From: Eucalyptus grandis
Taxonomy: Eukaryota; Streptophyta; Magnoliopsida; Myrtales; Myrtaceae
Direction of reading: 5' to 3'
Assembly: GCF_016545825.1 (NCBI RefSeq)
Contig: NC_052617.1
Span: 55,756,472 to 55,820,471, forward strand
DNA length: 64,000 bases
The notes under the pieces are model-generated. The model was not told the DNA's origin and ran no database searches. It saw only the letters and a program-made list of their open reading frames with translations. Of this stretch, positions 58,645 to 64,000 are shown piece by piece (within the stretch, counting starts at the first letter, position 1; each line of letters begins with the position of its first letter). A program made the position numbers and the translations under genes.

Positions 58645-59090
58645 GGGAGAATTGCCAAAAAAAAAAAAAAAAAACTTATTGCAATAATGACAATTCAATC
58701 TTAATTTATTTTTTACCAATTTAAAAAAATTTGCATTTGTAACAACTTAGTCCTTCCAGTTAGTTTTGACTAGCCGACGTTGATGTGGATGTTGATCGGC
58801 TAGCCAACGCCGATGTAAATAATTTTTTTAAGCGAATTTTCTCGATTTTTTTTTTTAATTTTGTTCGGCAGGAAGAAGGAAGAAGGAGCTAAAAAAAAGA
58901 GAAAAAATTAAAGAAAAAATTAATAAAAAAATCGATAAAATATAAAATATAATTAAAAAATTGTCAATGTCAATGCCGACTAATCAAAATTGGCCAGATT
59001 GACTGAATTTGCACAAATAATAATAATAAAAAGCTTAAAACTGAATTGGTACAATTATAATAGATTTAGGACTTTTTTGGTGATTTTTCC
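58645..59090. mobile_element. Mutator-like MITE, about 446 bp
   Basis: The left end is GGGAGAATTGCCAAAAA and the right end, inverted, GGAAAAATCACCAAAAAAG. Subterminal units are of the caattcagt(t/c)ttaa type. A core with tagccgacgttgatgtgg is shared in style with the copies at 10593 and 56938. The target duplication is unclear. Confidence 0.65.
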
Positions 59091-59743
59091 TCTACTTTTT
59101 TGACAAGGCAATCATGCTAGCGAAGAAATCCTCTAATGAACAGTTATAAGTTATGTAGCGAAGCATGATATAGGCCAACAGAAACTTATTATCCTGTTGT
59201 TGTTATTTCATGGATCAAAGCGAATTTACTTGGATTAGTTCTGGACCATAGACTGGTGGTTTGGATTCCATTTCTCAGCGTCAAAAGCGTGGCTACCAAG
59301 GATGAGTATTCTTTCCAAGAATCCTCTCGGAAGATAAATAACGTGACAAATCAAATTAGAGATTGATAATAGTACATATTAAAAGCAACGTGCGAAGACC
59401 CAGGATAAAAACCAAAAACATATTAATATTACTATTATCTTCTCCATCTAAAGTCAAAAACATTCCAGATCAAGAAAATATCAATTCAGCTTTCCTAAAG
59501 TCGTTCTTCGATTAAGCTTCTTCCCAACTTCTATGAAACCCTGAAGACCGCTAGCTTCTTGAAAGTCATGCTACGCACGTATGTAAAGATCTGTACAACG
59601 CAAGTTCGATGGACATAAATGGACGGAAACTCCACCTCGGAGTCGTTGAAAATCCAATTGTCCTCCTCCCACGGGCGTCATCAACATTTGCACACATTTC
59701 TTCATTAATCTCCCCATTCTACTCGTGCATATCATTGTAAATC
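59091..59743 (+). repeat. Duplicated CML promoter region, inverted relative to 11864-12360
   Basis: The reverse complement of 59275-59345 matches 12290-12350 (agccacgcttttgacgct, gattcttggaaagaa). The stretch 59400-59560 matches 12110-12260. The TATA position reads CATAAATGG and only one of the two 45 bp promoter units is recognisable. The stretch 59091-59274 has no assignment. Confidence 0.75.
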
Positions 59744-59812
59744 ATGTCTCGCCCCTGACCGGGAGATTTACATAGGATTTTCGAGAACCTCGACAAGAAT
59801 GGCAATGGCCAG

Positions 59813-60794
59813 TAGGGGTGTGCAAAAGAACCGGAACCCGCCCAGATCGCCCAGAACCGGACCGGAATCACCTGGAACCGGTGGTTCTTGAGGGAACCGG
59901 TCCGGTTCCCAGTTCCATGGGCGGATCCGTTCACCCGCCCACCCACCGGACTGACTATTTTAAAATAATATATTAATTTTTAATATTAATCTTTAGTGAG
60001 CTAAAGAGTTTTAGATATCAATAATTAATATAAGTTTTTCTCCTAACCAGAGAAGGCATATAAATATTATGTATTAGTACCAAGGCACTGGGCCCACTTG
60101 TAAGTAATGAGCCGAAAAAATGAATTTAAAAAGGAAACTTACTATGTTTATGAAAATTTGTTTACAGAAACGGTGGTGCTATTTCTACACTTTCTTTGAA
60201 TAAAGACACCCTTTTTCTAGTTAACTTTTCAAAATATCCTTCATTGTTTTATCCGCAGTCGCATATAACTTCCTCTTGGTTTGTCTTTGAAATAAGGATA
60301 ATAGTCTAGCTTCATGACGTTGACATTGCACTCCAAGCGCTACAGTGTCACCACCCTGACTAGGGGTGTGCAAAAGAACTGGGACCCGCCCGGAACAAGT
60401 GGTTCTTGAGGAAATCGGTTCGGTTCCTGATTCCAATTTATGGGAACCGGTGGGTACCAGTCCAGTTCTCGGTTCCATAGATGGTCCGTTCGTCCGTCCC
60501 TTTCGCTATCTCTCTATTCGGCCCTCCAGTGTCAATTTTCCGGCATCGTCGCCCTCGACAACAAGTTAGCAACAGATTCGTGTGGAAGGATTTGCCCAAC
60601 AAGATCCATCATAAGATCTCCGAGACCAATTCCATGGATCCACCCGAGAACCGGACCAGACCAGTAGTTCGGTTCTCGGGTGGATCCATGCAACTAATGG
60701 GTGGATTCTGGTTTCAATTTTTTGGAACCGGTCCTTAGTGGGCGGTTCCCGATTCTAGGTCAGGAACTGCCCACCCAGACCATGCACACCACTA
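59813..60794. mobile_element. hAT-like MITE, 982 bp, in the CML pseudogene
   Basis: Ends TAGGGGTGTGCA and TGCACACCACTA are flanked by a perfect 8 bp target duplication atggccag (59805-59812 and 60795-60802). It is of the same family as 4749-5471. A second left-type terminus (taggggtgtgcaaaagaact) begins at 60361, and the intervening 59960-60360 is unrelated AT-rich DNA, so the element is composite. Confidence 0.85.
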
Positions 60795-60960
60795 ATGGCC
60801 AGTGAGCCTCGAGAAGCTCAATTGGCTGTTCGAGAAAAATGGTGTCCATCACCGTGTGGGCGAGCTCGAATCCACCACTAATGGCCAGTGAGCCTCGAGA
60901 AGCTCAATTGGCTGTTCGAGAAAAATGGTGTCCATCACCGTGTGGGCGAGCTCGAATCAT
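60789..60960. repeat. Perfect-looking 86 bp tandem duplication
   Basis: The unit 60789-60874 is repeated at 60875-60960. It spans the last bases of the hAT-like element and the adjacent EF-hand coding sequence. 86 is not a multiple of three, so it shifts the frame. I saw no difference between the two units, which suggests a recent event. Confidence 0.92.
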
Positions 60961-61301
60961 CAATGGGAAAACTGAACCTCGACATTGACGAATTCTAGTA
61001 CGTTTACGACTATATCGTCGGAAGGAACCACAAGGAGCGGTTAATTAGAATTGCCGCAGGGCAATGAAGGAGACTGCAATCAAGAGACTGACCTTGACCT
61101 CGAGGAGGCGTTCAAAGAGTTCGATTGAATGACTATGGTTTCATATCCTGCGAGGATCTCCGGAGCGTCCTCTCGAGACTAGGGTTATGGGACGAGAGAT
61201 GTGGGAGAGACTACAATAGCATCATTTGCGCATACCATACTAATAGCGATGGGAGGCTCGATTTTAAGGAATCTAAGCATGATGTCAATTACAATTTCTT
61301 A

Positions 61302-62005
61302 TTTACGAGAACAAGATACGTCTTGAGTTGGATTTGCTTTCATACATCGTATTGGTTCTATATACATTAATAGCTCCATTATTTTATGTAGCTTTTACCG
61401 TTACTCATCTCTTGCTAATGTAGCGCTCTCTCTTGTGCTATTCTTCTGTCTAGTATTTTGGCCATCTCTATATTCCTATTGTCAATTATGTTTCTAGTTT
61501 GAAATATGCGAGGCTAATATTACATGAACCGGATACGGGTGAGTCCAACGCAAAATTTTCATTCAACAATGTTAGTCCTCGCGCACACACATCCCTAATT
61601 TTACATTGTACACTTTTAAACATTTCCAGGTGGTATTCAAGAGATGAACACGGCTAAATTTGGAAAGAGGAAGTGAGATGAAATTTTCACTTTTGTCTTA
61701 GACAGACATGCTTGTCGTACATGCATCACGTTTGTGCTTGAGAATGAAGAGAATCAGATTATACTGCAGTGTTTTCAGGGAGTGATTTTAAAGAAAGTGG
61801 CTAACCAATAGGGTGAGCATGGTTTTAAAATAGAACCAGGAACTAGTTCCCATAGATCCAATTGTAGGGTACGCAAGATAGATTTCATGTTCTGAAAATT
61901 GGGGAACCGGTGTCGACGAGTAGGTTCCAAATAACAAGTCTTTGTATTTTCTTATTTTATATCAGGTTCCAAATAACAAGTCTTTGTATTTTCTTATTTT
62001 ATATC
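61302..62005. other. CML pseudogene 3' flank and AT-rich sequence with a 42 bp tandem repeat
   Basis: The first 100-150 bp match the intact CML 3' flank (11230-11380, inverted). The 42 bp unit aggttccaaataacaagtct and onward is repeated at 61922 and 61964. ggttcc/ggaacc phrases at 61830-61930 recall the hAT-like family without definable ends. Confidence 0.55.
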
Positions 62006-63339
62006 TCCACACAATCCTGTGGTATTCTTTGACATTCAATGATATGTGTGTAATTTGGAAATACTAGTTTGAGTTTCTATCTCCAACGATATCCATAATT
62101 GAGTTTTTACTTTGTTGATGTTTTATATTTTTCGTTTATCTAAATATAATTTATGGTTAGTGGATTGTAGCAGCATGTAGTGGTCATTAAAGATGATAAT
62201 TCACTACAATCGTTCAATTAAAAATATAGATAAAACTTGTGACGGGTTAAATTCCAAATTCTATAATATGCATGGTAGGTTCCAAGGTCCATTTGGAACT
62301 TGGATTAATCCAGAAACCGCTAACTTCTACTAACTAGGGCCAATTAAACTACCCACTCAAATGAATAGAATGACCAATTTATATTTTTGTATTCAGAAAG
62401 GGTGTTTTAATGAACCGTTTTTTTTTTTTTGTTGGGTCATAAGGGTATTTTAATGAACTTGATGGACGCCAAATCCAAAATTCTCTTTATATAGTGTACA
62501 TAAAGCTCCATATGAGTATCAATTGACTCAATTGCTCACAAACAACAAATGAGCTCAAATGTATACCTTTGGTCCCAGCAATAATTGTTTGCTTTATAGC
62601 CGTGGCCTTAATTAATCCTAGGGGGACAAAAGAGACAAAATATGTTTCGTGCCGGTGCCACCTATTTGTGTAATGAAATGGCGACAGAAAGTTGGAAGTG
62701 TCGTAAGTTTTATGGTCATCAACCTTCAATTGAATTTCAGCTCAATCTGGCTCCAAGCAAGAATAATTGACGAGCTGCCATACACGCAAACAATCATTTA
62801 CTTATCCATCTTTTCACCAAGAAAGGACAAAAATTCTAGGTAGGCCATATAACAAACATGAACTGGATATCATGTGATGAAAGTCCATCGGGTAGTTTTA
62901 TATATAAATTTTGTAAATCAGTTTTAGTTCATCTTTACTTAGCTCAGCCTAGTCTTGAGAACTCTCAAGCAATGCCCTTTAGCATCTTTGTAAAGTAAGC
63001 TTATCATGGTTGAGGGTTTGCAAATGGACTTTGGAATATGATTAACTTAATTACCATCTTAAATGGTGTCTAGAGAGCCAAATCATATAGACATTTAGGG
63101 AAAAAAAGAGGGGGGGGAACAAGTCGCATCTCATTACATAGAAAATGAGGGCACCATGTTTCGAATATTTAAACAGACTTTGATTAATGATAGGGAGATG
63201 TGTATGGTAAATGAGATACTTTTTTGATACGTGACGGATGATCTTAACCCATTGATCCATTGAAAACACAAACCAAGTGCGCATGTGCGGACCCTCTATT
63301 TGCATGTCAACTCACGTTGACAAATTTCAAAGATAGGCG
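62006..63339. other. AT-rich stretch, no gene recognised
   Basis: Short frames (62487-62729 minus, 63051-63305 minus) show no domain. A TATA-like tttatatagtg at 62486-62496 has no gene beside it. Confidence 0.4.
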
Positions 63340-63863
63340 AAATGCCTAATCATATTTCAAATGGAAAAGCCAATTTTAGAAGACGATTATGAGACGGTTA
63401 TGACCCGGACAATAGCAAATTAAAGCGATCTCGTCAAACATCATGTTCTGTGCACAATTGTTCAAGAAATTATAAAAGATGAAACGGGCGTGGGCGTTAA
63501 GTATCATAAGACCCTCAAACAGTAGAAATGTAAAATCCATCTACAATTTTTTCAAGTCTTCTGCATGTTAGTCACATCAAAGTTCAATGACCAAATATAA
63601 TAAATTATTAGTTGGTTAGTGGAAATCAAATAAACTGATTAGTCCAAATTTAGTGATATGTTTGAAAAAATCAAATTGCAATACACCCTACATGAAAATA
63701 AGAAAAAGTTTGATAACCCCAAATGTAAAAACCCTAAACTGCCTATAGTCTCTTCCACAAGCATTTGGTTTGTCAAAAAATTCCTGAACAGTGCTCAAAT
63801 TTCACCTAAATCATAATATAGATGAATATCATGACCAATTTCAGCATAGATAGTACATTCTTA
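63340..63863 (-). repeat. Block Y, copy 3 (inverted)
   Basis: The reverse complement starts near 63863 with ctatctatgct, then attatgatttaggtgaaatttgagc, and aligns with 44075-44600. It is the longest of the three Y alignments with copy 2. Since Y follows the 3' end of BTB gene C, a further BTB copy on the minus strand could lie beyond 64000. Confidence 0.75.
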
Positions 63864-64000
63864 TAAAAGAGAAAGCATATTAGAACCTATAAAAGCCATT
63901 ATTACATCCGTCAAGCATTTATTGAGTAAGACCAAGCGGCTGTCGTGACATTGCATGCGCACTTTGCTTCACTAAAAGCTCACTTCGAATCTGACAACAC

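Larger units (their letters stand above)
59744..61301 (+). pseudogene. Calmodulin-like pseudogene, inverted paralogue of the CML at 11381-11863
   Basis: The ATG at 59744 is followed by a stop at codon 5. GDLHRIFENLDKNGNGQ then matches EF-hand 1 of the intact gene. A hAT-like element interrupts that loop at 59813. Downstream are an 86 bp tandem duplication (60789-60960) and a one-base loss near 61122, where EF-hand 3 reads GAT TGA. EF-hand 4 is altered (HTNSDGRLDFKE), and a 2 bp loss near the C-terminus removes the normal end. The 3' flank stays alignable for about 150 bp, and the promoter is shared too, so it arose by DNA duplication. The lesions are independent and several are fatal. Confidence 0.88.

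Noticed and set aside
61125..61370. 81-codon EF-hand frame as a small intact calcium-binding protein
   Set aside because: It is the 3' half of a pseudogene with upstream stop, insertion, 86 bp duplication and frameshifts; the remaining loops are damaged and no promoter directs it.

Overview
This is nuclear DNA from a flowering plant, almost certainly a eudicot. It has spliced genes with long introns, very few intact reading frames, L1-type LINEs carrying a plant RNase H domain, Copia LTR elements, and hAT-, PIF/Harbinger- and Mutator-like MITEs. The BTB/POZ genes resemble Arabidopsis At4g08455, and the EF-hand gene resembles the CML43/CML44 group. A woody Myrtales-type genome (Eucalyptus or a relative) is a guess from the general look of the repeats; nothing in the window proves it.

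Only three genes look intact: a calmodulin-like gene (minus, 11381-11863), a two-exon BTB/POZ gene (minus, 22577-25704) and a second two-exon BTB/POZ gene (plus, 42855-43824). Around them lie broken relatives. One is a BTB pseudogene at 1914-4352 with at least four separate lesions. Others are BTB non-coding fragments (about 5476-5720, 8695-9220, 19725-20260, 40008-40068) and an inverted EF-hand pseudogene (59744-61301). There is also a two-exon piece of a p24-delta cargo receptor gene (28241-28628) and, at the left edge, a decayed endogenous pararetrovirus-like tract.

Layout, left to right: pararetrovirus remnant (1-1095); BTB pseudogene A, split by a solo LTR (1.1-4.6 kb); hAT-like MITE and a shuffled BTB promoter (4.7-9.2 kb); Mutator-like MITE (10.6-11.2 kb); CML gene with its promoter (11.4-12.4 kb); full-length LINE 1 with a MITE in its 5' region (12.4-19.0 kb); BTB fragment and BTB gene B (19.7-26.6 kb); p24 fragment (28.2-28.6 kb); 5'-truncated LINE 3 (28.8-31.2 kb); Copia element with a 3 kb solo LTR nested in it (31.3-39.7 kb); BTB gene C (41-43.8 kb); full-length LINE 2 on the minus strand with a nested solo LTR (46.1-52.4 kb); AT-rich repeats and MITEs (53-59 kb); CML pseudogene with a hAT-like insertion and an 86 bp duplication (59.3-61.4 kb); AT-rich flank (61.4-64 kb).

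The main unifying observation is that the region was built by local duplication. The order CML(-), block X, BTB(-) on the left is mirrored by BTB(+), block X inverted, CML pseudogene(+) on the right, and a further shared block Y occurs three times. LINE 2 sits inside the right copy of X, and the left copy of X is its empty site. I found no operon, CRISPR array, RNA gene or other clearly new system. The value lies in the datable series of duplications and nested insertions and in the natural comparison between intact and broken paralogues.
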